Assembly (NCBI GenBank): GCA_949358305.1
Contig: OX442319.1
Location: 11,470,001-11,534,000 of the forward strand
Direction: 5' to 3'
DNA: 64,000 nucleotides
From: Strigamia acuminata
Lineage: Eukaryota; Arthropoda; Chilopoda; Geophilomorpha; Linotaeniidae
Below, one piece after another: positions 45,557 through 58,700 of this stretch (position 1 is the first letter of the stretch; the number at the start of each line of letters is the position of its first letter). A program made the translations under genes and the position numbers. Below the pieces are notes generated by a model. It was not told the DNA's origin and did no database searches. It saw only the letters and a program-made list of their open reading frames with translations.

Positions 45557-48347
45557 CTCGAGCAAGGGCCTTTCTTGTAGTGCTCTGACTAACATTAAGC
45601 CACAAGTGTCCAAAGATGCCTCACTGTCTAAAGTAATCCCATTTTAGGATATTTTCATTTTTAGTTTTGATGAAATGATTACATATGATGTGACTTCAAT
45701 CATCCAAACAATATGCTTCATGTCACCAAATACAAACAAATTTATTATGGCGGTCATTCCATAGGAACCACAATTCTGTTTGCTTTGCTGTCTTCCCAAC
45801 CTGAATACAACGATATTGTAAGTTAAATAAGGTGCATCCAAAGTTTCTGTTTATACAGTAACTGGTACATACCGTATTTCTTTGATTGTAAGATGCAGCC
45901 CGTTTTTAGGAATGTTTATTTGGAGACTGGGAACAAATTTAGTATTGGAAAATCTGGACGGGTTGGGCCATAGGAACAAATTTAGTATTGGAAAATCTGG
46001 ACGGGTTGGGCCATGGGAACTAGGGTTTCGGTACCGGAAAAACGATGTACCGATTTACCGGGAATCCCGGTGAGAAATCACGGTACCGGAAACCGGGATA
46101 TTGGAGAAAAACCGGTTCTGTCAAAAATTTGTCGCTGAAACATCATTTTCGTCGGTCAAACGTTATATTTTGTAACGTTTCACCGATGAAAATGGCTATG
46201 TTTAACGAAAAATGACTAAAAATGGCCATTTTGAACGAAGAATGGCTAAAAAATGGCCATTTTGAACGAAGAATGGCTAAAAAATGGCCATTTTGAACGA
46301 AGAATGGCTAAAAAATGGCCATTTTGAACAAAGAATGGCTAAAAAATGGCCATTTTGAATGAAAAATGCTTATTTTTGACGAAAAACGGCCATTCTTGAT
46401 CAAAAACTGCCATTCTTGATGGAAAACATCCACTTTTTACCATGAAAAATGGCTCAAAATTGCTAAAAATGGCTATTTTTGACAAAAAACGGCCATATTT
46501 TGTCATTTTTCGTCGCCTGACCTTTTTTGGTCCCGGGAGTACCGATTTCCCGGGAGTACCGGCCATTTTGGTACCGGGAACCGGGAATTTTAAAAAGGCG
46601 GGAAAACAGAAACCCTAATGGAAACAAATTAAGTACTGGGAAATCTGGACAATTCGGGCCTTAGGAGCAAATTTATGCCGGAAACCTGGTTAAGTCAAGC
46701 CACGACAAAAGAAAAAAATTTTACGGCGTTGTGACGGAGAATTCCTGGTTTCCGTCAGCCCAGTCCAGCACTGGGAAAAGGGCATCTTAAGGTAGGTTCA
46801 CACTTGCGTTAACATGAAAGAGTCGAGTCGATGCAACACAAGGAAAAATTATTCAAATGCAACAGTGTCTATTTACACTGTAGGAAACGTGCAAACAGAG
46901 CTTAGACTGTACAATTGATGTTGCGTATGGCCCATCAGCTGGTTTCAATGAAACCAGGAATTGGATCTATATTTCTTCAAATTTTCCGCTAGCAATGCTG
47001 ATTTGAAAAGGCGCCATTTTAAAATTAAATTTGCATGTGGCAAAATCTCATTAACAGCCATGAATCGACGATAGTTGTGGGCAATACTTTTCCTTGTGTT
47101 GCGTCGCTTGCTTCAACTTAGAGTTGAAGCAGAAATTGACATCAACGTCAGGAATTTTTGGACGCAAGCAGCGTGCGTGCAGAAATTGACATCAACGTCA
47201 GGAATTTTTGGACGCAAGCAGCGTGCGTGCAGAAATTGACATCAACGTCAGGAATTTTTGGACGCAAGCAGCGTGCGTTGCGTCAATTTTTTTGCGTAAC
47301 GTCAATTTTCCTGCATTACGTCAATTTTCTTGCGTTGCGTCTAGTGCGACCACAAGTGTGAACCTACCTTTAGAATCAAAGAATTACGGATATTACAAAT
47401 AGAGTTTGATTTGACAGATTAAAGCCGGTTTTACTTTGGCTCCTGTGAGACTTACGCGCAACATTCGGGGTGCTTTCAGGGTAATGAGCCACTTTCTTAC
47501 CTAAATTGCTTAAAATCGGTAAAAATCGAGTAAAATCGGTAAAAATTGATGAAAATCGGTAAACAACGATTAAAATCTACTAAAATCGGTAAAAATCGAT
47601 TAAAATCGGTAAAAATTGACTAAAATCGGTAAAAATTAAATAAAATTTGTAAAAATCGATTAAAATTGGTAAAAATCGATTAAAATCAATTAAAATTGGT
47701 AAAAATCGATTAAAATTGGTAAAAATCGATTGAAATCGGTTAAAATCGATTAAAATTGGTTAAAATCGATTAAAATCGGTAATAATCGATTAAAATCAGT
47801 AAAAATCGATTAAAATCGGTAAAAATCGAATAAAATCAATGAAAATGGGAAAAATCGATTAAAATCGGTAAAAATCGATTAAAATTGGTAAAAATCGATT
47901 AAAATCGGTAAAAATCAATTAAAATAGTTAAAAAATCGAATTTTACCAATTTTAATCGATTTTTACCGATTTTAATCGATTTTTACCGATTTTAATCGAT
48001 TTTTTACCGATTTTAATCGATTTTTACCGATTTTGAATGATTTTAATCGATTTTTACCAATTTTAATCGATTTTCACAGATTTTAATTAATTTTTACCGA
48101 TTTTAGTCAATTTTTACCAATTTTAATCGATTTTTACCGATTTTAATCGATTTTAATCGTTGTTTACCGATTTTCATCGATTTTTTAATCATTTTAATCG
48201 ATTTTTAACGATTTTAATAGATTTTTACCAATTTTTACCAATTTTAATCGATTTTTACCGATTTTAATCGATTTTTACCGATTTTAATCAATTTTTACAA
48301 ATTTTTATCAGCTTTTTATTGATTTTTAAACGGATTTTTACAGCAAT
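45557..48347. repeat. Array unit 5 (long)
   Basis: Lipase pseudo-exon 45665-45817; nested element 46021-46617, right flank ATGGAAAC with one change; Harbinger-like element 46790-47369, 580 bp, with three copies of a 50-bp segment; satellite 47512-48330. Confidence 0.9.
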
Positions 48348-50189
48348 CTCGAGCAAGGGCCTTTCTTGTAGTGCTCTGACTAACATTAAGCCACAAGTGT
48401 CCAAAGATGCCTCACTGTCCAAAGTAATCCCATTTTAGGGTATTTTCATTTTTAGTTTTGATGAAATGATTAAATATGATGTGACTTCAATCATCCAAAC
48501 AATATGCTTCATGTCACCAAATACAAACAAATTTATTATGGCGGTCATTCCATAGGAACCACAATTCTGTTTGCTTTGCTGTCTTCCCAACCTGAATACA
48601 ACGATATTGTAAGTTAAATAAGGTGCATCCAAAGTTTCTGTTTATACAGTAACTGATACATACCGTATTTCTTTGATTGTAAGATGCAGCCCGTTTTTAG
48701 GAATGTTTATTTGGAGACTGGGAACAAATTTAGTATTGGAAAATCTGGACGGGTTGGGCCATAAGAACAAATTTAGTACTGGGAAATCTGGACAATTCGG
48801 GCCTTAGGAGCAAATTTATGCCGGAAACCTGGTTAAGTCAAGCCACGACAAAAGAAAAAAAATTTACGGCGTTGTGACGAAGAATTCCTGGTTTCCGTCA
48901 GCCCAGTCCAGCACTGGGAAAAGGGCATCTTAAGGTAGGTTCACACTTGCGTTAACATGAAAGAGTCGAGTCGATGCAACACAAGGAAAAATTATTCAAA
49001 TGCAACAGTGTCTATTTACACTGTAGGAAACGTGCAAACAGAGCTTAGACTGTACAATTGATGATGCGTCTGGCCCATCAGCTGGTTTCAATGAAACCTG
49101 GAATTGGATCTATATTTCTTCAAATTTTCCGCTAGCAATGCTGATTTGAAAAGGCACCATTTTAAAATTAAATTTGCATGTGGCAAAATCTCACTAACAG
49201 CCATGAATCGACGATAGTTGTGGGCAATACTTTTCCTTGTGTTGCGTCGCTTGCTTCAACTTAGAGTTGAAGCAGAAATTGACATCAACGTCAGGAATTT
49301 TTGGACGCAAGCAGCGTGCGTTGCGTCAATTTTTTTGCGTAACGTCAATTTTCCTGCATTACGTCAATTTTCTTGCGTTGCGTCTAGTGCGACCACAAGT
49401 GTGAACCTACCTTTAGAATCAAAGAATTACGGATATTACAAATAGAGTTTGATTTGACAGATTAAAGCCGGTTTTACTTTGGCTCCTGTGATACTTACGC
49501 GCAACATTCGGGGTGCTTTCAGGGTAATGAGCCACTTTTTTACCTAAATTGCTTAAAATCGGTAAAAATCGAGTAAAATCGGTAAAAATTGATGAAAATC
49601 GGTAAAAATCGATTAAAATTGGTAAAAATCGAATAAAATCAATGAAAATGGGAAAAATCGATTAAAATCGGTAAAAATCGATTAAAATCGGTAAAAATCA
49701 ATTAAAATGGTTAAAAAATCGACTTTTACCGATTTTAATCGATGTTTACCGATTTTAATCGATTTTTACCGATTTCAATCGATTTTTACCGATTTTAATC
49801 GATTTTTACCGATTTTAATCGTTTTTTACCGATTTTAATCGATTTTAATCGATTTTTACCAATTTTAATCGATTTTCACAGATTTTAATTAATTTTTACC
49901 GATTTTAGTCAATTTTCACCGATTTTAATCGATTTATACCGATTTTAGTCGATTTTAAATGTTGTTTACCGATTTTCATCGATTTTTTAATCATTTTAAT
50001 CGATTTTTAACGATTTTAATCGATTTTTACCAATTTTTACCAATTTTATTCGATTTTTACAGATTTTAATCGATTTTTACCGATTTTAATCGATTTTTAC
50101 CGATTTTAATCGATTATTACCGATTTTAATCAATTTTTACCGATTTTTATCAATTTTTTATTGATTTTTAAACGGATTTTTACAGCAAT
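48348..50189. repeat. Array unit 6 (short, 1842 bp)
   Basis: Lipase pseudo-exon 48456-48608; Harbinger-like element 48933-49412; satellite 49555-50172. Lies exactly 4,633 bp from unit 4. Confidence 0.9.
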
Positions 50190-52890
50190 CTCGAGCAAGG
50201 GCCTTTCTTGTAGTGCTCTGACTAACATTAAGCCACAAGTGTCCAAAGATGCCTCACTGTCTAAAGTAATCCCATTTTAGGATATTTTCATTTTTAGTTT
50301 TGATGAAATGATTACATATGATGTGACTTCAATCATCCAAACAATATGCTTCATGTCACCAAATACAAACAAATTTATTATGGCGGTCATTCCATAGGAA
50401 CCACAATTCTGTTTGCTTTGCTGTCTTCCCAACCTGAATACAACGATATTGTAAGTTAAATAAGGTGCATCCAAAGTTTCTGTTTATACAGTAACTGGTA
50501 CATACCGTATTTCTTTGATTGTAAGATGCAGCCCGTTTTTAGGAATGTTTATTTGGAGACTGGGAACAAATTTAGTATTGGAAAATCTGGACGGGTTGGG
50601 CCATAGGAACAAATTTAGTATTGGAAAATCTGGACGGGTTGGGCCATGGGAACTAGGGTTTCGGTACCGGAAAAACGGTGTACCGATTTACCGGGAATCC
50701 CGGTGAGAAATCACGGTACCGGAAACCGGGATATTGGAGAAAAACCGGTTCCGTCAAAAATTTGTCGCTGAAACATCATTTTCGTCGGTCAAACGTTATA
50801 TTTTGTAACGTTTCACCGATGAAAATGGCTATGTTTAACGAAAAATGACTAAAAATGGCCATTTTGAACGAAGAATGGCTAAAAAATGGCCATTTTGAAC
50901 GAAGAATGGCTAAAAAATGGCCATTTTGAACGAAGAATGGCTAAAAAATGGCCATTTTGAACAAAGAATGGCTAAAAAATGGCCATTTTGAATGAAAAAT
51001 GCTTATTTTTGACAAAAAACGGCCATTCTTGATCAAAAACAGCCATTCTTGATGGAAAACGGCCACTTTTTACCATGAAAAATGGCTCAAAATTGCTAAA
51101 AATGGCTATTTTTGACAAAAAACGGCCATATTTTGTCATTTTTCGTCGCCTGACCTTTTTTGGTCCCGGGAGTACCGATTTCCCGGGAGTACCGGCCATT
51201 TTGGTACCGGGAACCGGGAATTTTAAAAAGGCGGGAAAACAGAAACCCTAATGGGAACAAATTAAGTACTGGGAAATCTGGACAATTCGGGCCTTAGGAG
51301 CAAATTTATGCCGGAAACCTGGTTAAGTCAAGCCACGACAAAAGAAAAAAATTTTACGGCGTTGTGACGGAGAATTCCTGGTTTCCGTCAGCCCAGTCCA
51401 GCACTGGGAAAAGGGCATCTTAAGGTAGGTTCACACTTGCGTTAACATGAAAGAGTCGAGTCGATGCAACACAAGGAAAAATTATTCAAATGCAACAGTG
51501 TCTATTTACACTGTAGGAAACGTGTAAACAGAGCTTAGACTGTACAATTGATGTTGCGTCTGGCCCATCAGCTGGTTTCAATGAAACCAGGAATTGGATC
51601 TATATTTCTTCAAATTTTCCGCTAGCAATGCTGATTTGAAAAGGCGCCATTTTAAAATTAAATTTGCATGTGGCAAAATCTCACTAACAGCCATGAATCG
51701 ACGATAGTTGTGGGCAATACTTTTCCTTGTGTTGCGTCGTTTGCTTCAAGTTAAAGTTGAAGCAGAAATTGACATCAACGTCAGGAATTTTTGGACGCAA
51801 GCAGCGTGCGTGCAGAAATTGACATCAACGTCAGGAATTTTTGGACGCAAGCAGCGTGCGTTGCGTCAATTTTTTTGCGTAACGTCAATTTTCCTGCATT
51901 ACGTCAATTTTCTTGCGTTGCGTCTAGTGCGACCACAAGTGTGAACCTACCTTTAGAATCAAAGAATTACGGATATTACAAATAGAGTTTGATTTGACAG
52001 ATTAAAGCCGGTTTTACTTTGGCTCCTGTGAGACTTACGCGCAACATTCGGGGTGCTTTCAGGGTAATGAGCCACTTTCTTACCTAAATTGCTTAAAATC
52101 GGTAAAAATCGAGTAAAATCGGTAAAAATTGATGAAAATCGGTAAACAACGATTAAAATCTACTAAAATCGGTAAAAATCGATTAAAATCGGTAAAAATT
52201 GACTAAAATCGGTAAAAATTAAATAAAATTTGTAAAAATCGATTAAAATTGGTAAAAATCGATTAAAATCAATTAAAATTGGTAAAAATCGATTAAAATT
52301 GGTAAAAATCGATTGAAATCGGTAATAATCGATTAAAATCAGTAAAAATCGATTAAAATCGGTAAAAATCGAATAAAATCAATAAAAATAGGAAAAATCG
52401 ATTAAAATCGGTAAAAATCGATTAAAATCGGTAAAAATCGATTAAAATCGGTAAAAATCAATTAAAATAGTTAAAAAATCGAATTTTACCAACTTTAATC
52501 GATTTTTACCGATTTTAATCGATTTTTACCGATTTTAATCGATTTTTTACCGATTTTAATCGATTTTTACCGATTTTAATTGATTTTAATCGATTTTTAC
52601 CAATTTTAATCGATTTTCACAGATTTTAATTAATTTTTACCGATTTTAGTCAATTTTTACCAATTTTAATCGATTTTTACCGATTTTAATCGATTTTAAT
52701 CGTTGTTTACCGATTTTCATCGATTTTTTAATCATTTTAATCGATTTTTAACGATTTTAATCGATTTTTACCAATTTTTACCACTTTTAATCGATTTTTA
52801 CCGATTTTAATCGATTTTTACCGATTTTAATCAATTTTTACAAATTTTTATCAACTTTTTATTGATTTTTAAACGGATTTTTACAGCAAT
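50190..52890. repeat. Array unit 7 (long)
   Basis: Lipase pseudo-exon 50298-50450; nested element 50654-51250; Harbinger-like element 51423-51952 (two copies of the 50-bp segment); satellite 52097-52873. Lies 4,633 bp from unit 5. Confidence 0.9.
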
Positions 52891-55017
52891 CTCGAGCAAG
52901 GGCCTTTCTTGTAGTGCTCTGACTAACATTAAGCCACAAGTGTCCAAAGATGCCTCACTGTCCAAAGTAATCCCATTTTAGGGTATTTTCATTTTTAGTT
53001 TTGATGAAATGATTAAATATGATGTGACTTCAATCATCCAAACAATATGCTTCATGTCACCAAATACAAACAAATTTATTATGGCGGTCATTCCATAGGA
53101 ACCACAATTCTGTTTGCTTTGCTGTCTTCCCAACCTGAATACAACGATATTGTAAGTTAAATAAGGTGCATCCAAAGTTTCTGTTTATACAGTAACTGAT
53201 ACATACCGTATTTCTTTGATTGTAAGATGCAGCCCGTTTTTAGGAATGTTTATTTGGAGACTGGGAACAAATTTAGTATTGGAAAATCTGGACGGGTTGG
53301 GCCATAAGAACAAATTTAGTACTGGGAAATCTGGACAATTCGGGCCTTAGGAGCAAATTTATGCCGGAAACCTGGTTAAGTCAAGCCACGACAAAAGAAA
53401 AAAAATTTACGGCGTTGTGACGAAGAATTCCTGGTTTCCGTCAGCCCAGTCCAGCACTGAGAAAAGGGCATCTTAAGGTAGGTTCACACTTGCGTTAACA
53501 TGAAAGAGTCGAGTCGATGCAACACAAGGAAAAATTATTCAAATGCAACAGTGTCTATTTACACTGTAGGAAACGTGCAAACAGAGCTTAGACTGTACAA
53601 TTGATGATGCGTCTGGCCCATCAGCTGGTTTCAATGAAACCTGGAATTGGATCTATATTTCTTCAAATTTTCCGCTAGCAATGCTGATTTGAAAAGGCAC
53701 CATTTTAAAATTAAATTTGCATGTGGCAAAATCTCACTAACAGCCATGAATCGACGATAGTTGTGGGCAATACTTTTCCTTGTGTTGCGTCGCTTGCTTC
53801 AACTTAGAGTTGAAGCAGAAATTGACATCAACGTCAGGAATTTTTGGACGCAAGCAGCGTGCGTTGCGTCAATTTTTTTGCGTAACGTCAATTTTCCTGC
53901 ATTACGTCAATTTTCTTGCGTTGCGTCTAGTGCGACCACAAGTGTGAACCTACCTTTAGAATCAAAGAATTACGGATATTACAAATAGAGTTTGATTTGA
54001 CAGATTAAAGCCGGTTTTACTTTGGCTCCTGTGATACTTACGCGCAACATTCGGGGTGCTTTCAGGGTAATGAACCACTTTCTTACCTAAATTGCTTAAA
54101 ATCGGTAAAAATCGAGTAAAATCGGTAAAAATTGATGAAAATCGGTAAAAATCGATTAAAATCGGTAAAAATCGATTAAAATCGGTAAAAATCGATTAAA
54201 ATCAATGAAAATGGGAAAAATCGATTAAAATCAGTAAAAATCGATTAAAATTGGTAAAAATCAATTAAAATGGTTAAAAAATCGGTAAAAATCGATTAAA
54301 ATCGGTAAAAAACGATTAAAATGGTTAAAAAATCGACTTTTACCGATTTTAATCGATTTTTATTGATTTTAATCGATTTCTACCGATTTTAATTGATTTT
54401 AATCGATTTTTACCAATTTTAATCGATTTTCACAGATTTTTATTAATTTTTACCGATTTTAGTCAATTTTTACTGATTTTAATCGATTTTTACCGATTTT
54501 AGTCGATTTTAATCGTTGTTTACCGATTTTCATCGATTTTTTAATCATTTTAATCGATTTTTAACGATTTGTAAAAATCGATTAAAATTGGTAAAAATCG
54601 ATTAAAATCAATTAAAATTGGTAAAAATCAATTAAAATTGGTAAAAATCGATTAAAATTGGTAAAAATCGATTAAAATCGGTAAAAATCGATTAAAATTG
54701 GTAAAAATCGATTAAAATCGGTAAAAATCGATTAAAATCGGTAAAAGTCAATTTTTTAACCATTTTGAATCGTTTTTTACCGATTTTAATCGATTTTTAC
54801 CGATTTTAATCGATTTTTACCGATTTTACCGATTTTAATCGATTTTTACCAATTTTTAACCATTTTTATCGATTTTAACGATTTTAATCGATTTTTACCG
54901 ATTTTTACCAATTTTATTTGATTTTTACAGATTTTAATCGATTTTTACCGATTTTAATCAATTTTTACCGATTTTTATCAATTTTTTATTGATTTTTAAA
55001 CGGATTTTTACAGCAAT
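52891..55017. repeat. Array unit 8 (short)
   Basis: Lipase pseudo-exon 52999-53151; Harbinger-like element 53476-53955; satellite 54097-55002. The satellite changes orientation several times (near 54340, 54570 and 54750), unlike the single switch elsewhere. Confidence 0.88.
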
Positions 55018-55187
55018 CTCGAGCCAGGGCCTTTCTTGTAGTGCTCTGACAAACATTAAGCCACAAGTGTCGAAGATGCCTCACTGTCCAAAGTAATCCC
55101 ATTTTAGGGTATTTTCATTTTTAGTTATGATGAAATGACTAAATATGATGTGACTTCAATCATCCAAACAATATGCTTCATGTCACC

Positions 55188-55341
55188 TGTGTGATATGTT
55201 GTGTATTTATCACGCTAGATGGCGTTCTTGTATTATACTTATGTGTACCATTAAAAGGTGGCACTAGTTGTTGTTTTCTACACTGTAATGGCGTCCTCAT
55301 GTTATTTCATCAGCCTCCAGATTTGAGCATCTAACAACACA
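55188..55341 (+). repeat. Left LTR of the gypsy element
   Basis: Unusually short LTR with no obvious TATA box. The word CATTAAAAGG near 55250 may be the promoter core. Confidence 0.93.
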
Positions 55342-55756
55342 TGGTGGCAGCGGAAATCACACTGGAAATTGGTTGGAAATATCAACTGGGTGAAGATACG
55401 TCAATAAGGACGGTAGGCCATACAAAATTCAGACATTTGGGACCGAAAACGACGTGCGATCGTGAGCAACAAGTGCGACGTTGATGCGCGAGCTCGAGCA
55501 CGCCGATTATTTGCCGAGTATTCTTCGAGATTCGTCTATTTTCGTCAATTTTCGACAATTTTCGTCTGTAGAAGCTGGCAAATGTGCCTTTTGTTTGAAG
55601 AAGACAAGGAATTGAGTCCTTACTCATCATTGAGCCCATACTAAAGGACCAAGAGGAGGAGAAGGAAGTGAAAAAGGAATTGTAGCCTTACTCATCATTG
55701 AGCCCATACTAGAGGACCAAGAGGAGGAGAAGGAAGAGAAAAACATTCCACAAATA

Positions 55757-58700
55757 ATGGCAAAAGTGGAGCACAGCATTTGCAAACCACCAGATGAATT
55801 TGACTTCAAGAATGCTGCAGATTGGCCAAGATGGATTGCCAGATTTGAGTTGTTTCGTTCCATGGTGGATTTGGACACACAGCCAGGCAAAAAGCAAGTG
55901 GCTTCACTCCTTTACCACATGGGGGACACAGCAAATGACATTTACACATCATTTAAATTGGCGGATCCAGACAAGCACGATTATGCAAAAGTGAAGGCAG
56001 CTTTTGAGGCAAAATTTGTTACGACAACAAACGTGATTTATGAGCGAGCCATGTTCTACAACCGCCAGCAAAAGGACGGAGAGACAATGGACGAATATAT
56101 CACGGCATTGCACACAGCGGCCAAACACTGCAAATTTGATGCATTGTACGACGAGTTTATCCGCGATAAGATCGTGAATGGCATCCGGGACAAGGCGATG
56201 GCAAAGAAGCTTCAGCTTCAAAGCAACTTGACATTGGCGAAGGCAATCGAGATGACGAAACAGTCTGAACAGGTCAATTCGCAGTCGAAAACATTGCTGG
56301 AAGCGTCATCGACCAATAAGTCCGTGGATCGAGTTGACTCCAAGAAGGTGCAACGATCCAACTTCTGGAAAAGGAAGACAGAACGGCCAGATGACAGCGG
56401 GAAATCGAGCAAACCGGACGGCGGTCCCAAGACACAGCCGAAGAATGCATCGAAAAACTCGAGTAATTGCGGCAGATGTGGCGGCGGATTCCATCCGATG
56501 AAGGATTGCCCAGCAACGAGGCTGACATGTCACAAATGCAATCGCAAAGGTCATTATGCGAGGGTTTGTCGAAGTGCAGCGGTTCAAGGGGTCGATGAAG
56601 CGACGGATGCTTACATTGAATCAGTCAATGGAGTTGCCAGTCGACAGGGAAGATGGCATGTGTCGGTCGAGATCAGGAACGCAAGAATCACATTCAAGGC
56701 AGATTCCGGCGCCGAAACGACATGTATTCCCGAGGAAGTCTACATGGACTATTTTTCCGATAGAAAATTACGGAAACCCGAGCTGAACTTGCACAATGCG
56801 ACCAAAGGAAAAATGGAAACATTAGGAATGTTATGGGAGAAAATCGAGTACCGAGGACGGTCGAAATTAACAGCGATCTACGTCGTTCGAGGTTTGATGC
56901 AGCCATTACTAGATGGCGATACCTGCGAAGAGTTGGACATCATCAGACGTTGCGGAGTTGATGCGGTGAAAACGGAGAAGACACCAAAGATGTCATTCGA
57001 TCCGAAGACGGCTTACCCGAAGCTATTCAGCGGTTTGGGGCGCGTCGAAATACCGTACAAAATACGACTGAAACCTGATGCAAGTCCATATGCGTTAATG
57101 ACACCTCGAAGAGTTCCGATTCCTCTACTAAACGAGATAAAAGCAAACCTCGACAAGATGGTATTATTGGGAGTAATAGAACGGGTAGAAGAACCAACAG
57201 ATTGGTGTTCTGGGTTGGTTTTGGCACCGAAGCCCGACGGATCAATTCGCATGTGCGTGGATTATGTGAGGCTTAATCGCTACGTGATGCGAGAAACACA
57301 TCCGATGCCCGTTACTGAGAACGTGTTGGGTCGACTAGGAAAAGCGAAGTACTTTTCAAAGCTCGACGCCAATCATGGCTTTTGGCAGTGTCAGTTGGAT
57401 GCCGAATCACGGCTGTTGACAACATTCATCACTCCATTTGGCCGATACATGTTCAAGAGACTTCCTTTCGGCATAAATGCAGCACCTGAATTCTTTCAGA
57501 AGAGGATGAGCGAAATCCTTGAAGGATTGGAAGGCAAGCAAGTCAACGTTGATGACATATTGGTTTATGGCGACACCATCGAGGAACACGATAGACGTTT
57601 ACGTGCAGTACTCCAACGCTTGCTAGAAGCGGGAATAACGTTGAACGTAGCGAAATGCGAGTTCGGGAAAACCAAGATAAAATTCCTGGGACACATCATT
57701 GATCAAGCCGGAGTTCATGTCGATGACGACCGAATTGTTGCCATTAGAAAAATGGGCAAACCCGAAAATGTGTCGGAATTACGAAGTCTACTGGGTTCAG
57801 TCAATTACCTGGGTAGATTCATCCCGAATTTGGCGACAAAAGCACACCCGTTGAATGAACTATTGGGCGGCAAGAATGAATTCCGATGGGGGACGCAGCA
57901 AGAAGCAGCGTTTGACGCCATTAAAGAGGAATTATCAAAGGCCCCAACATTAGCGTGGTTCGATCCTACGAGAGAGACAGTGATCACAGCGGATGCGTCT
58001 TCATACGGAGTCGGTGCAGTGCTTAAACAAAAGCAAAAAGACGGCAAATTCAGGCCGATTGCCTACGCGAGTAAAACCTTAACGAAATGTCAGAAGAATT
58101 GGGCACAGATAGAGAAAGAGGGATATGCTCTCGTATGGGCATGTGAGAGGTTCAAGAACTTCATCATTGGAATTCCCGTCTGTCTGGAAACTGACCACAA
58201 GCCGTTGGTACCCATCTTGATGACGAAGGAACTCGACGAGATCACTCCAAAATTGCAACGGATGCGACTTCGACTTCAGCGATACTGCTACACGGTCAAG
58301 CACATTCCAGGCAAGGAGTTAGGCGCGGCTGATGTTTTGTCAAGGCGTCCATTGCCGGACACTGAAGAAGATGGCGACATTGAGCAACGACTCGAGGGTT
58401 GTGTGACTGCATATGTGCAGCTGATTACCAGGCATCTTCAAGCTACTGACCAACGCTTAGGTGAAATCATAGATGTCCAGAACAGGGATCCGATTTGCAT
58501 CAAGCTTCGGCAGTTCAGTCAACATGGATGGCCAGTCAAAGATCAATTACCACAAGGGTTAGGGGATTTTTGGCAATACCGAGATGAGATAGCCATAGAA
58601 GAAGACCTACTCATGAAAGGGTCAAGGATTGTGATCCCAGCGGAATTACGTGAATTCATATTGGACAAGATCCACACGGGACACTTAGGAATCACAAAAT

